Shown: piece by piece, positions 1 to 10,500 of the stretch
Layout of the letters: each line of letters starts with the position of its first letter
Position numbering within the stretch: position 1 is the stretch's first letter
NCBI GenBank assembly: GCA_036897485.1
Contig: JAYMTF010001640.1
Location: 1-22,143, forward strand
Source: Pelargonium nanum
Lineage: Eukaryota > Streptophyta > Magnoliopsida > Geraniales > Geraniaceae
Direction of reading: 5' to 3'
Length of the DNA: 22,143 nucleotides
Notes under the pieces: model-generated
What the model was told of the DNA's origin: nothing
Database searches by the model: none
Seen by the model: only the letters and a program-made list of their open reading frames with translations
Program-made: the position numbers and the translations under genes

Positions 1-41
1 GCTTAGCCTAAGCTAAAAATGATATGGCTTATATTCTTTAT

Positions 42-64
42 TATATATATATATATATATATAT
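42..64. repeat. (TA)n microsatellite
   Basis: An uninterrupted TA dinucleotide run of about 23 bases, typical of plant intergenic DNA. Confidence 0.9.
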
Positions 65-2129
65 TATATAATGAATTAGTTCCTTCAAAATCATTTATTC
101 AAGATTAGGTTGGTGATAATACTTTTTCATACATATTGTCTAATGATTAAAAGAATTAATAATATATTTTTTTGGTAGAAAAATTCTAATATTGTATAGG
201 AGGAATCTTTGAATGATTGTTGTCTAACCGTTATAATATAAAAATTGTGTATAAAAAATCCTAAATGAATAACTGAAAGGAAAAAAGAAATTAATATTTG
301 GATATAATTATTATATTGAAGAAAAAATAAACATGCACCTATTGAAAATATCTAGCTAGGTGCTCAAAAGTCTTGTGTAGTTAATAGTTGTCCATTGAGA
401 ATTAATTAATCAATGATTAAATCAACATTTGTGCATCTAGTTTGTAGTTGTAACTTCAAAAACAATCTACAAATCAATCGAAAAAGAAAATGATGGAAAA
501 GTACACAAACTTCTATAATTAAGAGACTAACAATGATAGTTTATACAGGAAACATTCTCATATATTTGTAATACAATTATGTAATTTGTTTTTTTATAAG
601 TAAACGGTACTTCTATTATATAAATTCGAAAGGAAAAATAAAAGTACGAATACAGATAGGGAAAAAAACGTAGCCCAACATAGAGAATGGGCTAATACAC
701 CAAGCATCAAAATAGGCTCCTACAATAACGTTATTCATGTTAAGGAAAAGCAAGAAACTGAAACTCTAAAATTTGATAACCTAACAAGGTAGAGAGAGAT
801 CTAGCATGATCGAATGAAGTTGGGACCAAAGAAACCTTTCTCCTGATCAAGCAAGGGGGCGTAAACATTTATCAAGACACATTCACAATCAAAGTAGACC
901 AAAAATCAATCAACGCACTGAAATTTCTTTCAATGATTGAGCTAGATAAACAAAACGAGCCCGAGTTTCATAAGCAAACAAGACCCCCTGACCGGCCAAC
1001 AAAGGTCAAGAAACAAAACTGGATTCTATTTAATTTCATGTGGACAATATTGAAAGCCCAATTGATCAACCAAACATTTAATTCATTAACTTCTTTTCTT
1101 CAAACATCATTGATTGCTTGAAAACTCCATGACCTTTTCTAGGAAAAAATAAAAAAAAAAAGTGATAGCTATATATGTTGCTAATAAACTAGCATCACTA
1201 TCATCTTTTATCACCAAAATTAAAGCCTCCAACACTTTGTTTGCGAGTAATAAATTGGAGGATATGAGACGTTCCTTAATGCCTTGTAACAACTGCAGTT
1301 CGGTTCAGCTACGTAAGCTTCTTTTTCTGTAGCTGTTCCTTGCAGGCTTGTCTAATTCTATGATTGATAATTCATATATATTTTGTATACTAATTTGATC
1401 CATTCTTGTATCATAGACTGTTTCAAATAGAGATAATTAATTAATTAATTAACTTCTATTTTTATATATAGGAATAGTAAGCTACATTCAGTGTTGAACT
1501 GACTTTCATAATATCAGAACCGTCATCCATGGAAATTTTGGTCAATGTCACAATGTGTTTGTCTTTACATGTATATAATTTATTTTATTTGAAGAATCAT
1601 ATTGATAATTCCATTCTTTGTTTTGAGTTTTCATATATTTTATCAAATCCACAATGCCAAAACAGTACACATCACAAACCTTGTAACACCACCCAGAAGT
1701 GAATGTAAATTAACTCTATCAAACATGTAAGAAGATTTTTTGTTTTACGTGATCATAAAAATATAAAATATGAATGAACCAAAATAAATAGTATAAACAT
1801 ATATATAAACGCGTCGCGTGTTTCACAGGAAATCAATCCAAATTTGTACAATTGTGTTCTGTTTGAATCGATAATGGGTAGAGTTATAGACTTAGAGTCA
1901 TTTCAACGGAGACAAGCAAGATTTAAAATATTAATGAGGAATATTTTTGTTGAATAGAAAAAATATATTTTTGCTGTAATGATAATCTGGTGGCGGTGTA
2001 TTTGGAAAACATGCTGCATAATCAATATTAATTAAGTTAATTAATTTATCTTAATAGTATGATTAGTATTTAAATTCTCTATGTGCCACAAAAATAATGA
2101 AAATAAAATACTGGTTCAAACAACGGTTT

Positions 2130-2166
2130 GAATAATAATAATAATAATAATAACAATAATAATAAA
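2130..2166. repeat. (AAT)n microsatellite
   Basis: A trinucleotide AAT run of about 12 units with one AAC interruption, about 310 bp upstream of the MLO start codon. It is probably length-variable between accessions. Confidence 0.9.
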
Positions 2167-2410
2167 ATATTGGTTATTGAAAGTCAAAGGGTTGAATTTG
2201 TCTTCCTTGCTACCATCTTCTTGGATAGCATTGCATGTTCCCTATATATTTGGACTTAAATGGAGATTGTTGAGAAGAGAGAAGCCAAAACATAACTTGT
2301 CAAATTATCAAAAAATCCCTCCATCTTTAATTTCTTCAATTCCTTGTTATCAGGCAATCAAAACCTTATTATAAGCTACAATACCTTATAATTTTGTGAC
2401 AACCATTTTC

Positions 2411-2418
2411 TATATATT
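2411..2418 (+). promoter_or_regulatory. candidate TATA box of the MLO gene
   Basis: The sequence TATATATT lies 62 bp upstream of the MLO ATG and is followed by a pyrimidine-containing CTCACTCA stretch that would suit a start site around 2440-2450. This is a positional inference; other TATA-like tracts exist further upstream (for example near 2243). Confidence 0.4.
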
Positions 2419-2479
2419 TTCTCACTCAGTGTTTTTGGAGACCAAAAACTCCATAGCTAGAAAGGTTTAGTAGTGAGTG

Positions 2480-5400
2480 ATGTCTTCAGGAGGTAAAGAG
2501 CGTTCGTTGGAGGAAACACCAACATGGGCTGTGGCTGTGGTTTGCTTGGTTTTGGTGGCTGTTTCTATTGTCATGGAACATGGAATCCACCTTATTGGCA
2601 AGGTATATACATACATCATATCATATATTAAGTTTTTGACAGTCCAAATTTTGCTTTAATTTATGCTAAATATGTTATGTTATGTTTGTTCATGGCATAG
2701 TGGTTCACAAAGAAACACAAGAGAGCTCTATACGAAGCACTAGAGAAGGTCAAAGCAGGTAATTAATTCTAATTAACCTATCATCATCTCGTCCTGCTGA
2801 TTAGGTTTCTTTAATGCAATATTGAGTCTGAAAAACTATGTAAAGTCAAATGTAAGGTTTGTGTGCTCAAATGAGCTCAAGTTCTACATGCAGTGGGAGT
2901 CTCGTGCACTGAGGATACTGACCGTTTTCTTAATGATTATTTGTTTGTGTGAATATTAGAGTTGATGCTGATGGGGTTCATATCGTTGCTCTTGACGGTG
3001 CTACAAGGACCCATTTCGAAGATATGTGTGTCGAAGAGCATAGGAGCGACATGGCATCCTTGTAACAAGAAGACGGAAGCTGCAAAATATGCCAAGGATC
3101 AAATAGGTCGGAGATTACTAGATTCCTTAGCTTTTGACGATGATGAATGGAACAGTAGACGCATTTTGGCAGCTGATAAATCTGACATATGTGGAGCCAA
3201 GGTAAGACAATATTTCCATATTTATATTTATATAGTGCATTAATTATCTTATAATTTTAATTTCCATGGCTGTTGTTTTATTTGGATATTAATGGATTTG
3301 ATTGTATGGACAAAAACTATACAAATTGCAGGGAATGGTACCATTTGTGTCCTCATATGGAATCCACCAGCTTCATATCTTCATCTTTGTCTTGGCAGTC
3401 ATGCACATCCTCTATTGTATTCTCACCTATGCTTTGGGTAGAACCAAGGTACTTTTATTTCACCTATCAACCCATTAACATTTTTTTTCCGGTTTATACA
3501 ATGGGATTTCTGAGCGGGTCCGTACACTCGCAGTTGACGCATTTAAGCCGTTTTATCACACCCAAACTAATCCTCGTTCGAGGTTTGTTCACAGTTAAAA
3601 CTTTCACCTCTCCTCATGGACGTGTTGAGCGGGGATCGAACGCAAACGTTTTTTCCACTCACACATCCTGTGTTGCCAACTGCACCACTACTCTTGAATA
3701 CCCATCAACTTTTCTTTATTAACAAGATAGTTGTAATTGTTAATTAGGTCTTGAAGTAACAATATTTAGCTAGAAAAAAAGATTAATATATCTGCGTTTT
3801 GAATCGGAGAAACAGACCACGTCATGCATACGTAAATTTGAAATCATGAATACTGAAATTATCAAAGTGTCATTTTCATTTAAAATATATAATTTATTTA
3901 TTGTGTTTTTTTGTTGTAGATGAGCAAGTGGAAGGCGTGGGAGAATGAGACCAAGACAATTGAATACCAATACTACAATGGTACAATATATATTTCACTT
4001 TCATTTTTGTTTTCTGAAGGAATATTTCACTTTCATTTTGTTACAACATGTGCACTAACTAGCTAAAAAGATTATCTATACTATTCAATTATTAAATATA
4101 TTTATTTTAATTTTCAAGTTGACAAGGTCAAATGTGCATTGTCAATCCCAAAAAGTAAATAATAAACCAACAATGTTGTGACATTTGTCAAAAATATAAC
4201 TAAAATGACTAGGAAATATGTATGTATAGTCTGTCAAATATAACATTAACATTCCACTAATTGATCATAGTCATTACTAATTAATGACATAATTAAGTAC
4301 TCTAAATTCAAGGGGATGCCACCTAGCTCCATTATTTTCAATACTCATCCAAGTCAAGACTCAAGATGCTTTGCACTTAATTTTATAGTTATATATAATT
4401 CTATTTCATATTATAAAAGTCACACCCTATCAATATTTGACCAGACAAAATCATCTATAAATAGTTTTCTTTTTATAAAATATATCTTATATTGATAACA
4501 CAGTTGACTTGAAATTGATATGCATACCTTGAATAGATGCAACATGTATATAGAATTATACATTTGTATTACTTATAGAAAAAAGGTTTAATTAATTAAG
4601 AGACTATTATTTTTAAGACAATCTATTACTTGAGAGTAACATTTAAGTTGACTTGCATATATGATATTTTTTTATTAACTAAAATGACTTGTGTGGTTCA
4701 GATCCAGAAAGGTTTAGATTTACAAGAGATACATCATTTGGACGACGACACTTGAATTTTTGGAGCAAGTCTCCGATTTCTCTTTGGATTGTAAGTTACA
4801 ATTTTTCAAACTACTAATGGTAAGTTATGATAGTAAATGGAGCATAATTCAAATTCCATTTTTATTCTATTTAGGTGTGTTTCTTCAGACAATTCTTCAC
4901 ATCAGTAACCAAAGTTGATTACTTGACTTTAAGACATGGATTCATCAGGGTAAGTTCTACTTAATTAGTCTCACTAATTAATTACTAATAATTTGTCATT
5001 TTCATATTTGTCAATGCCTTACAAATTGGACTGCACCAATTAATAGTATAGTCTGATTTTATATTAAAAACTCAATATAATAATTTTTTTAGAGTCTTCA
5101 AATTGATGACTAACTTGATTTGTGTTTTGAGGTGTGATTAATATTAATTACTTGTGTCATTTTCAGGCACATTTGGCACCTGGAAGTGAAACAAGGTTTG
5201 ATTTCCAAAAGTACATTAAAAGATCACTTGAAGAGGATTTCAAAGTTGTTGTGGGAATCAGGTTAGTGTTAATTGTTTTATCAAAACATTTAATTTATGG
5301 AAAAATGTTCTCACAAATATTAATGATTTTGTTATTATTATTATTATGTGCAGTCCTGTTATATGGCTACTTGCAGTCTTGTTCCTGCTAACATATACTC

Positions 5401-7085
5401 ATGGTAAGCCAACATATACAGCACTACAAGAAAAATGTTTATTAATGACGGAATAGGCTATAGTCTGAAAATTGTCGCTGATCAGCGACGATTTTAATAC
5501 GGAATTGGTCCGTCGCTGATCAGCGTCGAAATTTTCTTGATCATCGACGGACAATTCCGTCGCTGTTAACCATTTTTCTTGTACTGTAGATTGTTAAAAT
5601 TATTGTTTAATTATGAATTTAATTAAAGTTAACATTATTGTTTAAATAATTAAGAAATGTTTGTTTCTGTTTTTTGGTGCACAGGATGGGTTTCATATTT
5701 GTGGTTGCCATTTTTGCCATTGGTAGTAATATTAATGATTGGAGCAAAGCTACAAATGATAATTACAGAAATGGGTTTAAGTATTGAAGAGAGAGGTGAT
5801 GTGGTGAAAGGTGCTCCTTTGGTGAAGCCTGGTGATGACCTCTTTTGGTTTGGAAGACCTCAGCTCATTCTCTTTTTGATCCACTTTGTTCTCTTTCAGG
5901 TATGTATATTAATGCACTTTATTATATGCTAATCACAAACGCGCTTGATTAAATTGTGTTGTGTTCGTGTCAGTCATTTCTAAATTTACCGGCTTATGAT
6001 TTTGTTTTGTATCGTTTTCTTTTGCAGAATGCGTTTCAATTAGCCTTCTTTGTTTGGAGTGTGGTAAGCACTAATAACCAATCATTTTCATAAATGTTTT
6101 AAAAACCGGAACGGAGTGGTTAACAACTAATGAATAATTATTGCAGTATGAGTTTGGCATAAAATCATGCTACCATGAGCACCTTGAAGACATCATCATC
6201 AGACTCTCAATGGGGTGAGTGTCAATATAATTTACACTACTACTCCCAAATATAATTAGCACAAATTTGCATAATTATGATTGTCATGTCCATCTCTCAA
6301 TGAATATTAATGTTCCTAAAACAACATGCATGAATGCTTATGTCTATTAATTTCCACATGCAGGGTCATCATTCAGGTTCTTTGCAGTTATGTGACTCTA
6401 CCTCTATATGCATTGGTGACACAGGTACTTATAATCAACATCAATGTCTTAATTAACTAGTTTTCCATAGCTATTATCATCCCAAAATTTGAATTACATG
6501 GCAAGAGAAATTCCACTGAGAACGTGAGTCTGGACGCAACAGTAAAGTCGTTGTCTTTACATATGTACATGTAAAGAAAAAGCAGAGAATTGAGAGAAAA
6601 GAGCTCATTTTCATGCATATCTTGATATTTGGGTGCAGATGGGATCAAACATGAAACCAACCATCTTCAATGACAGAGTAGCAGCAGCACTAAAGAACTG
6701 GCACAAATCAGCCAAGAAGCAAACAAAACACAACCACTCAGGCACCAACACACCAATGTCAAGCAGGCCTGTGACTCCCAGACAAGGCATGTCCCCAAGC
6801 CATGGCATGTCTCCTGTCCATCTCTTGCACAACTACAACAATGAAACCAACTACTACTACTCTCCTCCAAGACTCACCAATAACAGCCATTTGGATAGTG
6901 TTGAGGCCTCCTCAGCTTCTCCGCCGCGTAGAGCTGCAAGAGTGGAGACCCAAATGGAAAGACACATTAGGGAACAAGAGATGATGCAGGTTCACCAAGA
7001 TTTGCCTGATGGGCCTCGTCCTATTCGGACACAACATGAAATAAACGTGAATGTATCAGATTTCTCGTTTGAGCGCTCAAGTTGA
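2480..7085 (+). CDS. MLO: MLO-like seven-transmembrane protein, clade V type (powdery mildew susceptibility group)
   Basis: Exons: 2480-2602, 2701-2758, 2960-3201, 3332-3448, 3920-3980, 4702-4790, 4875-4949, 5167-5261, 5354-5403, 5685-5899, 6028-6063, 6147-6214, 6364-6424, 6639-7085. They join in frame to 578 aa, a normal MLO length. Seven hydrophobic segments are visible (about residues 17-40, 61-80, 153-177, 288-303, 305-327, 359-391, 402-432), with four loop cysteines expected outside the cell (C83, C95, C138, C395). The long second cytoplasmic loop contains the family block DPERFRF...[10 protein letters not shown] basic amphipathic stretch around W451 (about 444-460) is the calmodulin-binding site. 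The tail carries [16 protein letters not shown] and a near-terminal DFSF (571-574), which are hallmarks of clade V (Arabidopsis MLO2/6/12). Known for the family: plasma-membrane calcium-linked proteins, clade V being needed for powdery mildew entry. The ATG at 2480 is the first in-frame ATG. Introns 4 and 9 contain transposable elements. The clade call is from remembered motifs, not a tree. Confidence 0.95.
3472..3699 (-). mobile_element. tRNA-derived SINE (copy A) in MLO intron 4
   Basis: Read on the - strand, the right end carries a pol III A-box (TGGTGCAGTTG, 3677-3687, matching TRGYNNARNNG) and, about 34 bp further, a B-box (CGTTCGATCCC, 3632-3642, one mismatch to GGTTCGANNCC). This is the spacing of a tRNA promoter. 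The left end has an eight-base T run (3481-3488), which is an A-tail on the - strand. Near-identical 10-mers ACC(T/C)ATCAAC at 3462-3471 and 3700-3709 may be the target-site duplication. About 150 bp of its sequence recurs at 21865-22022, which shows it is a dispersed family. The exact left boundary is uncertain. Confidence 0.72.
5422..5586. mobile_element. CACTA-type MITE, 165 bp, in MLO intron 9
   Basis: The element begins CACTACAAGAAAAATG (5422-5437) and ends with an inverted copy, CATTTTTCTTGTACTG (5571-5586), with one mismatch in 16. CACTACAAGAAAAA is the characteristic end of many non-autonomous CACTA (En/Spm) elements in plants. The inside is GC-richer than the intron around it and is built from inverted GACGGAAT/TCCGTC and CGCTGATCAGCG blocks. 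There is no coding capacity. A clean 3-bp target duplication is not obvious (CAG on the left, TAG on the right). Confidence 0.8.
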
Positions 7086-7100
7086 TCAAGATTTGGAGCT

Positions 7101-7148
7101 TGTAGAGATATGTACATTTTGTTTCATTTGTACATAATAATGTGTACA
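7101..7148 (+). promoter_or_regulatory. candidate 3'-end (polyadenylation) signals of the MLO transcript
   Basis: Beginning 16 bp after the stop codon there are four UGUA motifs (7101, 7111, 7129, 7143), three of them inside TGTACA. Plant far-upstream polyadenylation elements are typically UGUA-rich. An AATAAT (7136-7141) could serve as the near-upstream element. Cleavage would then be expected around 7155-7210. The assignment is by motif and position only. Confidence 0.4.
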
Positions 7149-7512
7149 CAAGTTGCTCAAGTGCAATATTGCTACTTGACATGAGAGTTAGTAATTACAT
7201 GTATTTTACTTTACATTTACAGCTTTTTAATCATTCAATAGATTTTTTTTTTGTCTTTTGGTTTTAACATTCAAGTGCTATTCTGACTTTTAGTAAACAT
7301 GTGAACAACATAAGGTTGGATGAGGAAGAATTTGGGTGTAGTATATATGGGTAAAGGTTAATAGATAAGCATCTGTTCAGTTTCTGTTCAAAAGAAGAAA
7401 ACAAAGAGATCAAGGAAACCAGCCAAAATGAACTTAATTTGTCCTAGACTGAAGATAATAATCTCAAAACTGTTTGTTCCCAAGAGTCAGACCACAAGAA
7501 TTTGCTTTGGTA
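7149..7512. other. convergent 3' intergenic segment between MLO and the RBL19-like gene
   Basis: Only 427 bp separate the two facing stop codons, so the two 3' UTRs probably occupy most of the gap and may overlap. Apart from a T run near 7241-7250 and AT-rich sequence, I see no gene or repeat here. Confidence 0.6.
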
Positions 7513-10500
7513 TTACACATTCTCTGTGGCATCTTTTTCCGATTCTTCACCGGTCCTTACAGCAGCTAGCCTCTCTGCCGCTAATCTTTCTTCCAATGCT
7601 CGAGCGCCCCTTTCTCTGCACAGTTCATACCACATATTCAACTCAAATGAGACTATCCAAATCTACATCACAATTCAAAATGCTATTATATGCATATAAG
7701 TTCACCTTCAGATATACATTGGTTCAAGAATGAATCACCGTAACTTCAAATGCTATGGTAACTGTGTTATGGAGATACCCACTAAACCTAGTTCCCACAA
7801 TTTGACCGTTCAACCAATACAAAGTCAGACAAAAACATAATCCTATCTGATGCCAATTGAGAACTCTCAAGAGATTACCTACTTTGTCTACTACGGATTA
7901 TTGAAATCTTTCTTTTTATTTGAGAATGAAAGACGGGATTGAATTTATATAATGTTTTGTGTTCACTCCATGTGCATTGCAATACAACTAATAATATTAT
8001 ATAACAGTATGGAACCATTAACATTACCTCCTCCTAGACGCCTCGATGGGGTCAGAACCGGGCAAAGGAGCACTTCCCAAAGTATAACCCTCAGCCGTAG
8101 AAGAAGCTTCAGATCTTCGACAAAGCATCCGGTGAAATATTGTTGCAATGGGATCAATGATTGGTCTGAGAGCCAAGCAGCACAAGGTTAGAGAAGAGAA
8201 AGAGAGAGATGTAACCACTAAACCTCTCTATAAGGCAAGGTTTCCCCAGCTCCACTAGGATGAAAGCAAATTAAAACAAAGGCCAAACTTTCACTAAGCT
8301 AAATGCTTTCAAAACAAAATTGCTCTTTTACAAACCAAAATAAAACATTTTTACCTCATAAATTCAGGGAAGAATGTTGAAAATGCAAAATCTTCACTTG
8401 GATCACCCTTAAGTTTCGTTTCCGGTTTCCTCTGCCAGTATCTTAGGTAAATCCAGCTCATATATGTGCCAAATATAAATGTGGGGAGATATGTTGTTGA
8501 TTCTTCCGTGAAAACGCTTACAACAGCTGACACCAACAGCATGAGAGATGGTAACCACTGCAAATCATTTAGAGCAGCACCAGTTGTTGGTGTTAGGCTT
8601 AGGCATGCTTTGCCAACTAGCAGAAATTTATATTGATTGTAACCATGAGGCCCAATCAGAAATGAAAATACTTCCTGAAAAGGACAGTACCTTTGCTTTT
8701 ATTCTCAAGAAAGACAATTCTTGGTCAGGTATAATCTGCTTGACACCAACCAAGAACCCTGCAAGGACCCCATGGAAACCAGAAAGAGGCATATAACTAG
8801 CACAGAAGAATGATAACAAATGAAAATTAGTTATTATCGCGATAGAAAGGAGGCCGAAAAGGAACTATGAAGTTAGATAACTAGGATGACAGTAAAAGGA
8901 ATGTAGAAAAATTAGTGGCATGGACAAGCCAAAAAAAATTATCACGTCTATGCACAAGGATATTGCTGTACTTACAGGTAAGTTTCCTCCCTTGTTATGT
9001 AGTACAAGGCAATGGCAGTGATAAAAACGCATACAGAAGTAAGTAAGTTCACAACAAAGATGAACTTCAAGAACTCCTTAGAACCCCATATGGGTTCAAG
9101 CATCTTCCCAACGAAGAGGAGACCAAAAGTGCTAACAACCACCTAGAAAGCCAGTGCAATTATCAGTGCTACTTTTGAAGGATACTCAGAAAAGGGAGAA
9201 TTAAATAATGGGCTCTCAGCTATGGTAAAACTGGGCAGAACTGAAAAAATGCATACCCCAAATACTGTTTGCTCAATAAAACCAGCTGTCAAGAGGTTCC
9301 AGCCAAATGGAATGGTCCTACAAGATAACATTTGCATATAAGTACAAATGTTTTGAATTTGAAAACCAATTAACGTCCTTAATACAATACAACTATAATA
9401 AGTACAAATAACCGTTGAAGATGAATTCTTCACAGTATACAAATAACAATTATCAACAATAAACAATGTCTAGAAAGCAACATGCAAAGATGCATGAGAT
9501 CAGCCCTATCATGACAGGACCATAAGGATGCAATTTCTTGATCTTCATAAACATCTTGCAAACAGCACGTGATCAAGTGCTAATAGACAATTTGGTAAAA
9601 GCCTGCACTGAGTAACAATACTTGAAGCCACTAGGACACATTATCAAGCTAAAGTTTCACTCTTTTCTGCTTTTCACTAGGATCTTTTCTTTCTAGTAAC
9701 CTTCAATAAGAATAAGAGCAAAACCCCAGATTCAGGATATGCAGAATCTAGCAAGACAAAATTTGAAAATCTATTTCCAGGTAATTGCTGCACAAAAAAA
9801 TGCACATAAACATTGCCACCTAAACGAGTTTGATCATATATGTTTCTTCATAAGTAAAACATTTAGGCAGCATACAATCATGTGAAGCAAATAAAAAAAA
9901 ATAAAAAATAAAATTCGGAGAAGAGGAAAGGCATTGCGGAAACAGAGTGGTAAAGTTCAACATAATTTTTATGGGTAGTTTTATAAGAGGTAAAAGGTGA
10001 GTATTGGCGCAACGATAAGTCTACTGCCTTATGACCTTAAAGTCAAGGGTTTGAGTAAGGGAAACAGTCTCTAAAATAGTAGGGGGCTGGTGCATTCAGC
10101 TGCCCTTTTAGTTTTGTATAAGGTAGGGATGGATATGCAATCCATAAGGGTGTAGACTAAGTAAATAAGTTCCCAAATCTGGATCCATTCTCCTAATATG
10201 AAGTAGAAAATTTCCAGAATCTATGGTATCTGTCCAACACTCCCAAATCCAAGGATCCATATTTCTTCTAACTGGATAATAACTTCCCTAATTCAACAGA
10301 CATTGCACAGCCAAGACATTAGACCGCAACAATACATATGATTGAACGCCAATTCAACAGACATGATTCAACTAAAGATATCATCCCATAAGGCCATAAC
10401 ATTATTTGGCTCAGGTGTTACAGAATTCAAAGTTGACTGTGATCAATCCCATGTGAAGAGACTTCTGCAACTCATTTCTACCTTCCAATCCATAGTCAAT

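Larger units (their letters stand above)
1..2410. other. AT-rich upstream/intergenic region, no gene recognised
   Basis: No open frame of convincing length or similarity is present on either strand; the longest open stretches are about 60 codons with no recognisable motif. The region holds simple AT-rich tracts: a (TA)n run at 42-64, a tetranucleotide ATTA run near 1434-1452 and an (AAT)n run at 2130-2166. A short inverted repeat lies at 671-694. The part just before 2411 is presumably the MLO promoter. It contains a W-box core (TTGACT on the - strand, 2182-2187), the kind of site bound by WRKY factors, but one core this short is weak evidence of regulation. The stretch 830-1080 is slightly more GC-rich than its surroundings but I recognise nothing in it. 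Confidence 0.6.

Noticed and set aside
933..1121. 62-codon open frame on the + strand
   Set aside because: No recognisable motif, no useful codon signal and no splice-compatible neighbours; expected by chance in this region.
2477..2482. MLO start three bases earlier (GTG at 2477)
   Set aside because: GTG is not a normal plant start codon; the ATG at 2480 gives the expected MSSGGKE-type N-terminus.
3273..3722. 149-codon open frame on the + strand
   Set aside because: It runs through MLO exon 4 in a different frame and then into intron 4 and the SINE, so it is a chance read-through.
6457..6870. Several antisense open frames opposite the last MLO exon
   Set aside because: They are shadows of the real exon 14, whose frame matches the MLO tail and splices correctly.
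9997..10060. Possible functional tRNA gene
   Set aside because: A- and B-box-like sequences exist but there is no foldable acceptor stem or cloverleaf, and the downstream part matches a SINE tail.
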